DNA of 64,000 bases. Source: Primula veris (lineage: Eukaryota > Streptophyta > Magnoliopsida > Ericales > Primulaceae). Below the pieces are notes generated by a model. It was given only the letters and a program-made list of their open reading frames with translations, was not told where the DNA came from and searched no databases. Shown here in pieces: positions 24,645 through 36,980 of this stretch. The first letter of the stretch is position 1; every line of letters begins with the position of its first letter. Location: positions 6,984,835-7,048,834 of the forward strand of contig OY821744.1 of the NCBI GenBank assembly GCA_963682055.1, in the 5' to 3' direction. Both the position numbers and the translations under genes were made by a program.

Positions 24645-25290
24645 GGATAGAGATTTTGCATGCTTGTAATGGGTTATATATTGCCAATATAATTATACCA
24701 GGCAGTATTCTGTATGTAACATCGTCACCAAGGCATTAACAATACTTCATCAACATTATCTCCCTTCATCTGATCTCTACCGTCATGATACTTCTTATTT
24801 AAACCATCAAAATCGCCACACTTCAAAGTCGTGTTGCTAGGGTTGTCTAATCATTCAGCTGACACAATTTTACACGATGACGATCGGTACAGAGAGACAA
24901 CACCTTCAGTTTGTTACTATGGTGGCCTTTGTTATGAAATCAGTGTTTATTCTTCAGAGGCCGGGGTTTGGGAACGCAAGTATTTTCGAGCATCACATGG
25001 TTCCCATATTTATTATAAAGCCATTTGCAATGGACCACTTCATTGGATTACTAAGAAGAATGCTCATGTTCGATTTGAGGTCGACTCATGGAAGCTTATA
25101 TATATATAACCCTCGGCCCACAGAGCTTGAATCTTTGGAAGTAGATACGTTCTCATTGTGAAAAATCGTTCAATATACTTGGCTTGTACAAAGATGAAAA
25201 CAGACAATGAATTACTGTGTCAATTTGGACACTTTGGAAGCGGCTTTTCCTGACAGCTTTCGATTCCCAGATCCAATGTGTCACACGGCC
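24645..25290 (+). pseudogene. F-box/FBA pseudogene, relic of the 21,133 gene
   Basis: Reading frames with frameshifts and stops still show the family: HACNGLY near 24,660, then HFKVVLLG, CYEISVYSSEAGVWERKYF, ICNGPLHWIT and RFEVDSWKL in the frame 24,831-25,109. It aligns with about residue 110 to 330 of the intact neighbour. The F-box itself and the start are missing, the frame shifts before 24,831, and a stop follows the RFEVDSWKLIYI stretch at about 25,109. Flanking blocks A and B suggest that it arose by local duplication. Confidence 0.85.
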
Positions 25291-25734
25291 GAATAACATG
25301 TGTTTGCCAAATTCTAACTTATCTAAAATACTTTTTCAATATGAATTAGTCAACCAAATATGCTTAGTAAATCTTTTATAAATACAATTACCGATATTAT
25401 TATAAAACTCGACAACTTTAACATTGGTAATTAAACAGTTACAAATGCAACGAAATTTAAATATTAATCCCTATGAACTCTGTCTGCTCCCGACTAAATT
25501 GACCTCAATTCTATATATCTGAAAACATTTTAAAAACGAGTGGTAAAGTAAATGAGTTTAGTGAGTGACAAAGTATTACAATAATAATAAGGGACAAAAT
25601 TAGATTTTTCTCTTTTCTTTCAAAACAAAACTTTTGATTTAATAAAAATTCCCACTGCATGCTAATATTAAACTTTTTTAAAAATGAAATTATAACCATT
25701 AGTAAAATAATAACTTTTAAATATGATCGATTGA

Positions 25735-25905
25735 ACTTCCCAATATTTTTAGCGGATTCAGAGTTCTTGAATCTCTTTTAATTTTTTGATCGATTTTGAC
25801 TTTCCAAATCTCTTTCTTTCGGACTTCCCGAATAACTTTCTCTCTTTTTTCGGACTTTCCGAAATAAATATCTCTCATCGGACTTCCCGATTTCTCTCCC
25901 CTTCT
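25735..25905. repeat. Short repeats with CGGACTTCCCGA core
   Basis: Four to five degenerate units of about 35-40 bp carry CTTCCCGAAT-type cores, TCTCTTT spacers and the palindrome TTCGGACTTTCCGAA. Confidence 0.6.
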
Positions 25906-27079
25906 TTATTTATTTCCTTTTTGTAACAACTTAAAATATACTTGTATAGGTGGTAAATAAAATAATAATTTGAAAACTTGTAAACACATTTTAAAAATAT
26001 GAACGGAAGAATTATACTAGCAAGACAAAACCACTCACCTTGTTCAAGTCGAAAGGAATTGTTAAATATTTGCACAACGACCAAGGAAAGTAATGGCGAT
26101 TCTGGCTTCGATTTATTATTATACATTAATAAAATCCATGTTAAAAACCTTTCTAAATGATTGAAGTTGGAATTGCTCCTTATCACTAGTTAGTAACAAC
26201 ACGTATAGCCAACTTCTAAATGATCCACCATTTTACTAATAACCTTATAATAGTAAAAATAATTTTACTAAATCATTAATAATTAACATAAGAGTAGAAA
26301 TTAAAATGCCGGATTTTACAACCGTTTTGCTAACGCTAACATTTCCTTTTGTATTACAATATTGCTCGCTTCTGGTACTTCATAAATTACTAATGAGAGC
26401 GGGAGAAACACAACTGGGTAGTTTGTTTCCATGCTTCTTAAAATGATCGATTGAACAACCTGTAGCAAAGAGCTTGAATATAATTATCCTCTTTTAATTT
26501 ACTGTCATCTGTAAATCTTTGACAGGTTATGTCACATCTTTCGTATCGTATAAATACTTCAGCAATCGCATATTATAGAATTCTATGGAAAGCGTATTTA
26601 TAATGACTGTCTCATTAGTCATTAGTACGATTTCTATTAGTAAACAAATAGCTAGGTTTTTCAGAAAACAAAGAGTAAACTCTTGAGAACGTAAAAATAC
26701 TTGAAATAATCCAACTTTGAAAGTTGTGTGAGCTTTCTTTTTATAAAATCAGTCTCATACTCGAACCGAAATTGATGTTATACAATTCTCATTTTAAATC
26801 AAACCGGAATTAGTTTTCAAGTAAAGGTAATTTTTGATACAATGGCAGCCTTAAGTTAATATTAGTTCTCAGTGGTCAAAAACTCAAACTAGCAATCACA
26901 TATGTGGTATATTGCTTTTGAGTTTTAATCAGAGTTTTTAAAAAAAAAAGAAAAATTTGCTGAAGCGTTCTTTTCTTTTAAGTGAGAAGCGTAAAGTTTA
27001 GAGTAAATTATTTAAGTGTATCTTTTCTTTAAAAAAGTAATTCCTAAAAAGTCATACTTCCAAAAATTAATTCCCATTT

Positions 27080-27760
27080 GATGCATTTTTTTCTCATTCA
27101 TTTGAAAATCTTGAAATAAATGAGTTTTTGTTTAATACATTCAGTAGAAAAAAAATTAAGTAAATGGTTTTTTGTTTGTTATTTTGAAGTCAATAAACTT
27201 TTGTTTGCTCTATAATATTTAAATGAATGATATTTTTTTTGATTTTTTGAAGTGAATAAAATTTTGTTTGTTTCCTTCATTTCAAAATATCGAAGTTAAT
27301 GAATTATTATTTTTTATTCATTCATTTTAAAAACTTGAAGTGTATAAACTTTAATTTGTTGCATTCACTTCAATATTACTTTTTGTTTGGTATTTTGAAG
27401 TAAATGGTTTTTTGTTTGATCAATTCATTTCAAATTTTGTAATTGAATCAGTTTTTTTTTTAAGTGAATGAGATATTGTTTGGTCCATTCACTTCAGAAT
27501 ATCGAAGTGAATGTGTTATTTTTTGTCTATTCGTTTTAAAAACTTGAAGTGCATGAGGTTTGGTTTGTCGTATTCACTTCAAAATATTAAAGTGAATGGA
27601 CTTTTTGTTTGGTAATTTTGAAGTAAATGATCTTTTGTTTGATCCATTCACTTCAAATTTCTAAAGTAAATGGACTTTTTAAAAGAAAAAATTTAATGAA
27701 TTAGATTTTGTTTGACTCATTCACTTCAAAATATCGAAGTGAATGATCATTTTTTTTTAT
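27080..27760. repeat. Minisatellite of hairpin units
   Basis: About ten degenerate units of 55-70 bp. The most regular ones contain CATTCACTTC, AAAATATC and GAAGTGAATG, that is an inverted repeat around an 8-base loop, followed by a TTTTTGTTTG spacer. A second arm often reads TTTGAAGTAAATG. Clear stems lie near 27,490, 27,570, 27,650 and 27,720. No coding capacity. Confidence 0.85.
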
Positions 27761-28399
27761 TTTATATATTTTAATATTTTTTGAATTTTTATGCATTTTT
27801 TTTAATTTATATATATTTTATTTTGGTTTTCATATATTTTTTGGTATATTCACGAAGGAGAAAAGTTACACCAAAAGTGAATTAGTCTTTTCAAGTAATA
27901 ATAAAAAGGAATTAAGTTCATTTTTTACTTTTGTAGTAAAAGGGAATTAATTGCCCCTAAAATTTATCCCCAGTGAAAAAGGAAAAGTGAGTTTTATGCT
28001 TTAAATCGAGTTTTTTTTATCAAACACTTCGAAACGAGTTTTTTAAAACAATGATTTTCATCACTGCCTTGCGGAGTTGCAGATAATGATACATTCACAA
28101 TTTTCACAACCTTGTCCACAGTTACCACGTTACTTATCCAAAACTAACGATTTTCTTCGAAGTTTATTGAGTTTTATTGCTTCAGACATGCAAGAAAATG
28201 TTGGTCAAGACCTAACAAGCTGAGTAAAAGTATAACATCCAAAATTTTCAATTTAATATCTATGTTACTTAATCGAATATTTGAGGTCCTTCATTTTTGA
28301 AAAACTTCACATTTAAGAAGTCATTCGTAGTTGAAAGGACTTTTCCGTCTCTTTACGGATATATTTCCTCCACTGCGAGTAGCTTCGAGACAGACCAAA

Positions 28400-28620
28400 T
28401 ATTCCATATTTTCTCAAGATCATTCAAATAGCACTATAAAAAGTATATTTAGGTCAGATCAGAGGCAAATATTGCGAATTTTCTAAAAGTTAGGAATATC
28501 AAGAGGTCATTCATGTAATTGAAGGATTGTTCAAATCTTTCTGTCTAGATATCCATTGATTTTTTTCCTTCTTTTGAAAAATCAAATCTCAACTTTATCC
28601 CATTCAATGAATGAGTGTAT
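28400..28620 (+). repeat. Segmental duplication block B, copy 2
   Basis: Partner of 23,790-24,015. It lies left of the EXORDIUM-like relic and of the third F-box copy. Confidence 0.85.
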
Positions 28621-28624
28621 ATTA

Positions 28625-28630
<6 letters not shown>

Positions 28631-28662
<32 letters not shown>
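28631..28662. repeat. (TA)n microsatellite
   Basis: About 16 TA units, directly followed by GTTACCCATGCGTTGCGTGT. A similar motif in the opposite orientation sits beside the TA run at 44,278. Confidence 0.9.
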
Positions 28663-28667
<5 letters not shown>

Positions 28668-28999
28668 CCCATGCGTTGCGTGTGCGACGCATGTTATATG
28701 ATCCGGATAAATAAATTTTTTAAAAATATATTGATTGAATAAATATATTAAATTATAAATCATGAGTAATATAATGTTATTGTTATACAAAATACATGTA
28801 AAACGATTTTGTTTGGTATATGATTATAATTGTTTTGAAAAGATAATGATTTTTGTGTGTTTTTTATATTTTGAATTGAATAAATATAAATGATTAATTA
28901 GTAAAAAAGAGTTGGGGTATTTCCGAAAAAAAGGACAAAATTGGTTAGGCTCATTTATCTTGAATTGACTTATTATAATAGAATATATATATACTAGTA

Positions 29000-29480
29000 A
29001 TCGTGATCCACGTATTGATTCACACATTTAAACCTTAACTTCAGTATTAGAGAAATACGAATCTATGTTACATTGTTACATTGTTATATATAAGACCTTC
29101 ATCAACCCTTTAGACACGCTTTTTTCTGGTATGTGAATATAGTATTATCAATACTGTAAGCAGGGGAGGAGATAAGGTGGGGGCTGGCACGGGACGGGGT
29201 ACATCCTTTCATATTATCGAAATGCATTTTTTTACAATACAATTTTTTTTAGTGAAAAATAGTGATTTAGCCCCCATTGATATTGAATTTTTAAAATTCA
29301 ACCCTTCATCTATTCATTCTGCCTCGGTCGCTTGCTACAAGTCACACTTTTAATACATACAAATATCGAAATTCAGTCCAAGCCTTACATCGCTTGCTAC
29401 AAGTCACACTTTTAATACATACAAATATCGAAATTCAGTCCAAGCCTTACAGCTCATCAGGTTGGGATCCCACATAGAAA
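29000..29480 (-). pseudogene. 3'-end relic of an EXORDIUM-like gene
   Basis: Read on the - strand, the block begins in the last codons of an EXORDIUM-like gene (MWDPNL, compare MWDPKM in the intact gene) and continues into a 3' flank resembling 38,840-39,000. Shared stretches on the + strand are TTTTTTCTG, GACCT(T/C)CATCA, CAAGTCACAC and GGGATCCCACATAG. A 62-bp unit is tandemly duplicated inside it (29,328-29,389 and 29,390-29,451). Almost the whole coding part is absent. Confidence 0.7.
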
Positions 29481-29833
29481 CACATGCAAAATGTTTCTAT
29501 TCTAGAGTTTCACTTAAAAGTAAAACTAACTTAGAAACTAATGTCCACGTTTGTAGAATAGCAAACATTTAGAAACAATTCTTCTGAAAACGGATGATCC
29601 ATACGAAATACAACTGATATATTATAAAAGCGAAAGATACAAACTAATCGGAAAGAAGCTACGCCAGTTTCTAGGTAAAAACAGAACAGTGACAACACAA
29701 ATCTGTGTGGTTTGAAAACGGGCACCAAGTACAAGAAGTAAAAAAACACGATGATACAGAAGTAAAAAACAAGAAGTATAAAAGAAAGCAACTTTTCTAG
29801 AAATTTAAAAGCACAACTAATTGTACAGCAAGC

Positions 29834-30017
29834 TCAAAGGAGAAATAAGTTTGACATGAACGGAAATGCACAAGCATTATGGTAGTAGCCGCAGTCAAGA
29901 GGAGGATACACTTGCATCGGCAACTGATCAAGAACTCTGAATGTGTTTCTATATAAATTGTACGAAACAGTTCTTCCATGCATAGCCAACAACAAAGCAA
30001 AACCATTTGGTTCTTCT
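29834..30017 (-). pseudogene. F-box/FBA pseudogene, 3' part after retrotransposon
   Basis: On the - strand this reads EEPNGFALLLAMHGRT then VSYNLYRNTFRVLDQLP and PFMSNLFLL before a stop at 29,834-29,836. It matches the last 60 or so residues of the intact F-box protein (ETNGLALLLVMPGK, LNRNTFRVLDELP). The frame is interrupted exactly at the LTR border, and its 5' continuation lies at 37,527-38,010. Confidence 0.93.
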
Positions 30018-30563
30018 TGTTGGGTACGTTGTAAATAAACACAATAATTTCCACGGAAAAGAAATGGACAAATAAACAGAAAATGGTTTCCTCAAATATA
30101 TAATTATCAAATACAAGATTTAACATAAAATAATGTAAATGATACCGAAATGGACTAAAGTCCGAGACGAGGTAACTGCAAGCAGTTTCCCTTAAACGAT
30201 ATTTGCCCCGCCACCTCTGCTTCTGGCTAAATGGGGCACTTCGTTCCCAAGGTACAACGTCTATCGCATGTGACTCGGCGGAAACGGCACCGAGCCACGG
30301 TCGGGCCTTTGGTGGTGCGGTACTCTCTCTCTATATGTATGCATGTGTGTTTTTGTGTGTGAATGTGTGTATGATGACATGTATTTTCTTTTCCATGGAA
30401 AAATGTGTAAAAAAAATGTTACAAGACCATTCATTTTTTTTTAACCTTGTCTTTGTAACTCCTTTTACAAATAAAAAGACCCACATAAATGGGAGAATAA
30501 ATGTTTTTTTATAACCACAAAGTTAATAGCATTCATTCCAAGAAAACCAAAAGTTTTCCAACA
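30018..30563 (-). repeat. Long terminal repeat, 3' LTR of the copia element
   Basis: 546 bp, begins TG and ends CA on either strand. I count about 13 mismatches against the other LTR, 11 of them transitions. The 103-residue open frame in it recurs in the other LTR and is not a gene. Confidence 0.95.
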
Positions 30564-30572
30564 ATCCCCCAC
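30564..30572 (-). other. Polypurine tract of the copia element
   Basis: On the - strand GTGGGGGAT precedes TGTTGG of the 3' LTR, the standard arrangement in plant copia elements, where it primes plus-strand DNA synthesis. Confidence 0.8.
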
Positions 30573-33500
30573 ATGAATGCGATCTAAAACATGCAACGTG
30601 CAACTAAATGCAATCGAGAGAACCACGAGAATTAACTGCATAAGGACAGGTAGCACGCGCCTTGAACCTGCCATAGTGATGTAAAATCTGATATGCTACT
30701 ATTGGGTAGCCTTAAAGCCTTGAACCCTTTAGCGTTTGTGCATACCAGGGTAATACTCACACAATGTCCTCTCTACACCACTTACTAAGCCATTTGGTTG
30801 TTGTCCATATTTGGCCCTGGACTGCATTGACAAATTCAACCGAGTGCTTTAGTGATTTAGCCCTAGATCATCACATAGTATCGGCCATACACACTCGTTA
30901 TAGGTGATTTTCAAGTAAAGGATGTCCTGACTCACCCCACTCGACCTTCGAGATACTTGATTCATTAAGAGCCTCATGCTCACCCTTAAAATGGTACAGG
31001 TCTATCACTCTTTCATCATAGAAATGAGCTGAGAACTTATGTTCTCGAGTGCTTTGTTCGGTTACCCGCACAATTCAGTTTCCCATTGAACCCGAGACTG
31101 AAGTTTCCAGTTCAGGTTGGGTTACCTATGCGAAGGTTTCCAATTTATTGGGCTTCAAACCCCATTTCCCTCGATGATGCTTCAACTCCTCTACGAGTCA
31201 AGCATTTTGTATATGGATCCGCATTATTATCCTTAGACCTTGCAAAGTCTATGGATACCACAATTTTTGCTAGCAATTCCTCTTACGGATTTGTGTCTCC
31301 GACGAATATGTCATGACTTTGTCGGGACTTTCCATTATACAAATTATTCTGATCTCGTTTAATAACTGACTGACTGCAGCAGTACACGTTTTATTACTGG
31401 AACAGATTTTGGCCACTTGGAATACCTCCCAAGACTTCTCATCCAACCTGCCTCTTCTGTAACTTGATTCAACGTTATGAATTCTAACTCTACAGTTTCT
31501 CTAACTATGCAGGTCTATTTTACAGACCTCCATAAGACTGCAACCTCTTTAAGTACAAACATATCCACTAATGGACCTTGTACTGTTAAAGTTCGAGATA
31601 CACTTGGTATCTAAATACCCTCCAAACATTTTGGACATCTCGTATAATGCAGTTCATGATGGGCAGTATACCTCATGTATCTGAGAAGCCTCATTGGCAA
31701 ACCTACTGAGTCTGCTCACTGAGTTGGCTATAACTGGTCTAGTGTAGTTCTTGACGCACAAGAGACTACTTATGATAAGTTAGGTGTTTGTTTTAGTCCA
31801 TATAACGACTTAACAAGTTTTTGCACCTTGGCTTACTTTACACGGAACCACGACCCAATGGGTTGTTCCTAATTTTTTAGATCTACATTTATAAAACACA
31901 TGTTCTCATTAATTAATGATGCGTCCTTTTTTATAGAGATTAGAGTATAGACATTAAAATTATCAAAACCGTCAGTTTTACTTAAAGTAATTGACTTTAT
32001 TTCTCACGTGCCTATCAACCTCATTGTTGATGGCATCTTCCCATATACACATTATATGGATAACATTGATTATTTCAATATCGTCGATTCACCTTCACTC
32101 ATGAAGCTCAAGGGACAAAAGAAGTTTCATTACTTACCCTTTTATCATGCCGATGAACTTCATCTTACTTAAAAGATTCACTTTTCCCATTTTTCCAGCA
32201 CCGTTTGAGTGTTCACTTGTCTTGGGTAGCATAATGCTTTGAACCCTCAACGTATTGATCACACTCGCCAGGCGTTAGAGTTTTTTACGGGAAAGCTTCT
32301 CTTTTAGAAAATATACTTCTCGGACATAGAACTCTATATGCACTTAAGTCATCTGACTTATGCACTAGAAACCGATCAGCACTATATTTTGTGCTTATCC
32401 GATGAACACACAATCTACCATTTTCGATCCTATCCAAATCCTTCAAGGAACAAGATTGAGACCTTTCTTAGGTAGCACCAAACTTTCACGAACTTATAGT
32501 CAGGCACCATGCCTTCTATAATTCTAACTGTTTGGTCCAACTTCCTAAGCGATAGTTTGTTCAACACATAGCTTGCGGAAAGCTCACTTCCCGTACAAAT
32601 TCAGAGTTTAATTCTGAACTTATCAACATGATAATCATCGTTTAAGAACTACATTTTTGCTCGAGAGCATAATAAGTCATTCTTTAACGATTGGTGTCAT
32701 TCCAATAACACAATTGTGTGTACGGTGTCTCATGTTCACCGTTTCATTCACACTGACCATATATTCATAAACATGTGAATATACCGTTTAGGAACTAGTT
32801 AGACAATATCTAACACGTCCAAGAATAGTCAATTATTTAATGATTAACACTTAATCATTGCATTAAAGTTTGTAGATTAACACAACAGAACACACATGAT
32901 TGAACATGTTTTCTGACAAGCCTAAATCCTCAACAATAGAATTCTCGTATTCATTCTTACTTGAATGAATATCTCGACTGATTTGTCTTTATTTCTCATG
33001 AAGTAGACATATCAGTATTTAGTACAACCATCAATAAATTGAGAAAATACATTTTAACCCCTTCTTGGTTTGCTCGCATCTCAAATGCATCAAACCATTA
33101 GGTTATGTACTCCGTTCAAAACTTCGAACTGAAGACTTAGCAATACATTGCTTCAAACACAAACTCATATTTGTGTTTCAATTTAAATAATAGATTTAGA
33201 AAAATAAAACATTTATGGTTTTATATTTTCATGACCTACTATATCATGTCAAATCAGTGACTTAGTTGAATAATTCAACATGTCATTATTGACCACAAGA
33301 GTATCGACTAAAATACTCATTTTGAACAAATAGTCACTCATGTGTTGCCATAAACAAGCAAAATTATCAAAATTTGATCCTAGTGTTTTGCCTACCGAAA
33401 GGATACCGCCCTTTAGGTTTCAAAAACCACTAGTCATGATTCAGATTTGTATGCTTTCACTTGTTAGTGGATTTCCAAACGTTTAAAACGTTTCCACACA

Positions 33501-33779
33501 CTAACGCCCCCACAGTTCGTGCATTCCCTTTGTCCTCACTCAGAACATGCACACTGTTATAGAAAACTTAATCGGTTTCAAGATGGTAAATGAACAATAT
33601 CATTTATTTTAGACGTTTTAAATCCATACCAATAAACCGTTAGATATTCTCTCACTCGCCCGCAGACGTTATGGGGTACGTTTAGATTCTCGATCTACAG
33701 GATCAACGGGTTACCCCCACATTTATGGGACACTTGGTGTTCTCCCCCAAAAATAGTAATATAATATTACTAAATTACT

Positions 33780-33960
33780 ATTCTCAATAATAGCAAACTC
33801 AACATATTCACAATATGTTTTACTAACAAATTAATAATATGTTATTTCAACAAATTATTAAATATTTTTTCCAACAAATAAATAAGATGTTAATTTAAAC
33901 AAATTATTAAATGTTCTTTCAGCAAATTAATAAGATATTATTTCAACAAAAAATAAATTA
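33780..33960. repeat. Short AT-rich tandem repeats inside copia element
   Basis: A unit of about 30-35 bp around AACAAATTAATAA(T/G)ATGTTA and TTTCAACAAATTATTAAAT occurs about five times. Confidence 0.65.
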
Positions 33961-35737
33961 GCCGATATTTGTTTATTCTTAAAATAAACTCAACGACCAT
34001 TTATAATTTGTTAATCATCAAATTAACCTTTCATCCAAATATGTAACCGACTCGTCAATGCAATTCGTAGGTAGCTAATAAATATTTCCATAAATGCAAA
34101 CAACAACTATCGTTACAATAATTTATCTCTCCAAATTAAATTGTGATTAATCACAATTAATAAGAAGTTATAAACACTCGTCATTAATCTCATTAATGAT
34201 TACCGTTACAAATTTTGTAACCCTCCAAATTAAATTGCAGTACATCACAATTAATAAGAATATCACCCATTATATCACCACATTAGTGGTTTTAATAATG
34301 GTGATTTCGAATTTGTAACTCCCGTCATTAATATGCACTAATGCAAAATTAATAGGAGTTACACTGGCACCCACAATGTTCTGGTCAGTTCCAGCACCCA
34401 CTGTGTTCCGGACATTTCCCGCAGGAAACTGTTTGTTATCTCAAATAACAAACACGCACAATCTAATTTCGAAAAATGAAACTAAAACTCCTCATTCGCA
34501 AACACCAAATTTCTATAACCACGCATGGTTTCAAGAAATTGATTTTGCAAGAGTATTCTAGTTCATTCCCGAAAAAGATTATCAAATTCTGAAAGATTTA
34601 TTCAATCGTAAACACCAGATAAATCTGATTTTACAAAGAATAATCTCAGAATTTAAACAAGTTCTGTCATAAGCCCCAAATTCTGAAAATCAGAAAATGG
34701 TTTTACAAGAACTATTTCGAAACCAGTTCTGTCGTAATCCCCAATTTAATGGCTTTTACTAGAACTGTTTCGAATAATCACCAACCCTCCAATTCCATGT
34801 AAAGATCCATGTCTACATAAAAAACTCATTGGAAATTGTTAGTAATTTTATTAACATGAAACCAAAAAACATGTAAAATAAACTAACAATACAATCTAGT
34901 CTCTAACCAGATTACTCATGTAAATGTAAATAAAAAGCTTCACTATAAAATAAACATCATTATTTATTATAGTAACAGCACACCAAAACTATTTCATAAA
35001 TCAAATAAATGGGGCCACCATTTCCAGAATGTAACTCATAAATCATTTAATTAACCGTTTCAGTTTTTACTAATAAATAATTCACATAATTTATTATAGT
35101 ATCAGTCCAAAACGGTTTCATAAAACATAATCGCGCATATTCCTATTCCCTTGAAGAACAAGCGCGTATAGCCTGTTTGGTGGCAGATTTTACAGAAATA
35201 AGCTTGTTTCTTTAGGTTCAGGAAAAAAAAAAATGTTTATCCAGCTTAAAGCATTTTAAATTTTCAGTCCAAAAATCCAAAAAACCTCGACTTCGAAGCC
35301 GGTCAACCAAAATATCAAATGCACTATAGTTGCTGAGGAAAGAAAAACAGCTGAAAGGATAAGCAAGGCTGACCACAGGTCCAGCGAAAACGTCGAAGTT
35401 CTTAATCAGTAGCTTGATGAGATTTCCTACTCCAGACCCATATTTTACTTTTACAGTAAACAAAAAAAAGTTAGACAAAAAAAAGAACTTCTTGTGAATA
35501 TCTGGGCTGTGAGCTAGGTGGGGCTTATGTGTTAAGATCAGAAGTGGTCCACTTAAAAATACACACAACTCATTTAAGAACCGATTGAGGATTTTCACAT
35601 ATACCCCCTCAAATTGGAATTCAAGAAAAGACCCAATTTTACATGTATTTTATAAATAATGCAAATATATATAACAACACCAACCATAACAAATGCTACA
35701 AATTTAATTCTACTCATAGAAATCAAGAGAAAATTAA
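33961..35737 (-). other. 5' internal region of copia element, no recognisable gag
   Basis: Between the integrase remnant and the nested element I see no gag frame or zinc knuckle. There are local duplications around CAAATTAAATTG(T/C)-GATTAATCACAATTAATAAG (34,135-34,260) and AGTTCTGTC(A/G)TAA(G/T)CCCC (34,660-34,745). An open frame of 126 codons at 35,218-35,598 (-) has no family resemblance that I recognise. Confidence 0.5.
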
Positions 35738-36063
35738 GGATTGGTCCACGAAAACAAAAGTATTTAAGGATTGGTCCGGCTATAAAATTTAATTAAGGAT
35801 TGGACCATTATTTCTGAAACTAATTAAGGATTGGTCCAATATAAAAGCTCTCTCAATTCTATTTATCTAATTAATCATTCTCTCTCTTAAAAAAAAAAAA
35901 AAAACAGCTTACAGAGAAAACATTTTCTCCCCCAAATCTCTCTCTCTCTACATACATACCCACATACATACATACCCACCTAATATATATATATATATAT
36001 AGGAAAACGAAGACCTATTTGATATCACTCCCCAAAACTCTGCCCTAGCAGATACACAGGCTC

Positions 36064-36297
36064 TTGAACTCAATAGCAACTCAATTGGAGATCGATCTGG
36101 GCCCTACAACGAATAATATACCACCAACACCGACCTTAGGAAGTTTGCTGAGAGATGTGATAATGCCCAATTGGGGGAAAAATCAAATTAGGGATTTTGG
36201 GTCCATCAACTCTAAAATCAATCCTACTCAAAAGTCTCTTGAGCATTTTGTAGATTTGGAATTCGATATACATAGATATATGTATGTTTTTTTTTAA
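36064..36297 (+). CDS. Hypothetical 77-aa frame inside nested element
   Basis: It starts MNSIATQLEIDLGPTTNN and includes TLGSLLRDVIMPNWGK. A leader-like CT-rich stretch precedes it, and the frame ends as it enters the CAGACTG repeat. I do not recognise the family. It may be a captured gene fragment or chance; there is no splice evidence. Confidence 0.25.
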   Translation: MNSIATQLEIDLGPTTNNIPPTPTLGSLLRDVIMPNWGKNQIRDFGSINSKINPTQKSLEHFVDLEFDIHRYMYVFF

Positions 36298-36560
36298 TTT
36301 TTCAGACTGTTTTTTTTTATTTTTCAGACTGTTTTTTTTTATTTTTCACTGTTTTTTTTTTCAGACTGTTTTTTAATTAATTTATTTTTCAGACTGTTTT
36401 TTATTTAATTGTTTTATTTTTTATTTTTCAGACTGTTTATTTTTTATTTTTCAGACTGTTTTTCAGACTTTTTATTTTTCAGACTGTTTTATTTTTTATT
36501 TTTCAGACTGTTTATTTTTCAGACTGTTTTTCAGACTGTTTTTTATTTTATTTATTTTTT
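36298..36560 (+). repeat. TTTTTATTTTTCAGACTG tandem repeat
   Basis: About eleven copies of CAGACTG (one as CAGACTT), spaced 14-30 bp by T-rich tracts. Many units look like splice acceptors (poly-T then CAG), but I see no exon use. Confidence 0.85.
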
Positions 36561-36980
36561 AATTGTTTTTGATGACGTCAGCAATTTTTTTTAATGATGT
36601 CACCAAATGGACCAATCCTTAATTAGTTTCAGTTTCATGGACCAATCCTTAAATACTTGTGTTTTCATGGACCAATCCAAAATTTACCCTAGAATCAATT
36701 CACATGCATATATCTTATGAAAACAATGCACATATTATTCAAAATTCAAGAAGACAGTTTCAACCTAAAGAAGGGATTTTCATAAAAATCCCAAATAAGG
36801 TAAACCAAAGGAAAAACGCGTTTAACAATTCAAATGAAAAAAAAACAATTTCTTAAAACCAAGGTTTCTTAAAAAATGATTTTCCAAAGAATTGTTTTCG
36901 AAACGGAAATAATTTTCTATTTATCCAAACACCAAAATTATTGTATTAACGTACTAAACATAAAAGATATCGTTTAAGAT

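Larger units (their letters stand above)
25291..28999. other. AT-rich intergenic stretch
   Basis: No gene is supported. It contains a short palindromic repeat cluster (25,735-25,905), a hairpin minisatellite (27,080-27,760), block B copy 2 (28,400-28,620) and a TA microsatellite (28,631-28,662). Long A/T runs make the rest featureless to the eye. Confidence 0.55.
35738..36678. mobile_element. Nested element with multiple GGATTGGTCC inverted repeats
   Basis: Outer ends GGATTGGTCC (35,738) and GGACCAATCC (to 36,678) are inverted. The inverted zone extends about 100 bp inwards and holds further copies of the motif: right-facing at about 35,767, 35,796 (as GGATTGGACC) and 35,828; left-facing at 36,609 and 36,639. 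AAAATT flanks both sides (35,730-35,735 and 36,679-36,684) and may be a target duplication, though two bases (AA) separate it from the left end. Inside are a CT-rich leader-like stretch, a TA run (35,982-36,000), a 77-codon open frame and a CAGACTG array. The superfamily is not clear; long inverted ends would fit a Mutator-like or foldback element. Confidence 0.7.

Noticed and set aside
24877..25161. Second frame overlapping the F-box relic, as a separate gene
   Set aside because: It is the shifted frame of the pseudogene; the family motifs are in the other frame.
30203..30514. 103-codon frame, repeated at 37,166-37,477
   Set aside because: Both copies lie inside the LTRs; the frame is kept only because the LTRs are similar. 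It has no protein family resemblance and is on the strand opposite to the element.
35218..35598. 126-codon - strand frame considered as gag
   Set aside because: No gag motif or CCHC knuckle, and low-complexity Phe-rich parts; more likely chance in the 5' internal region.
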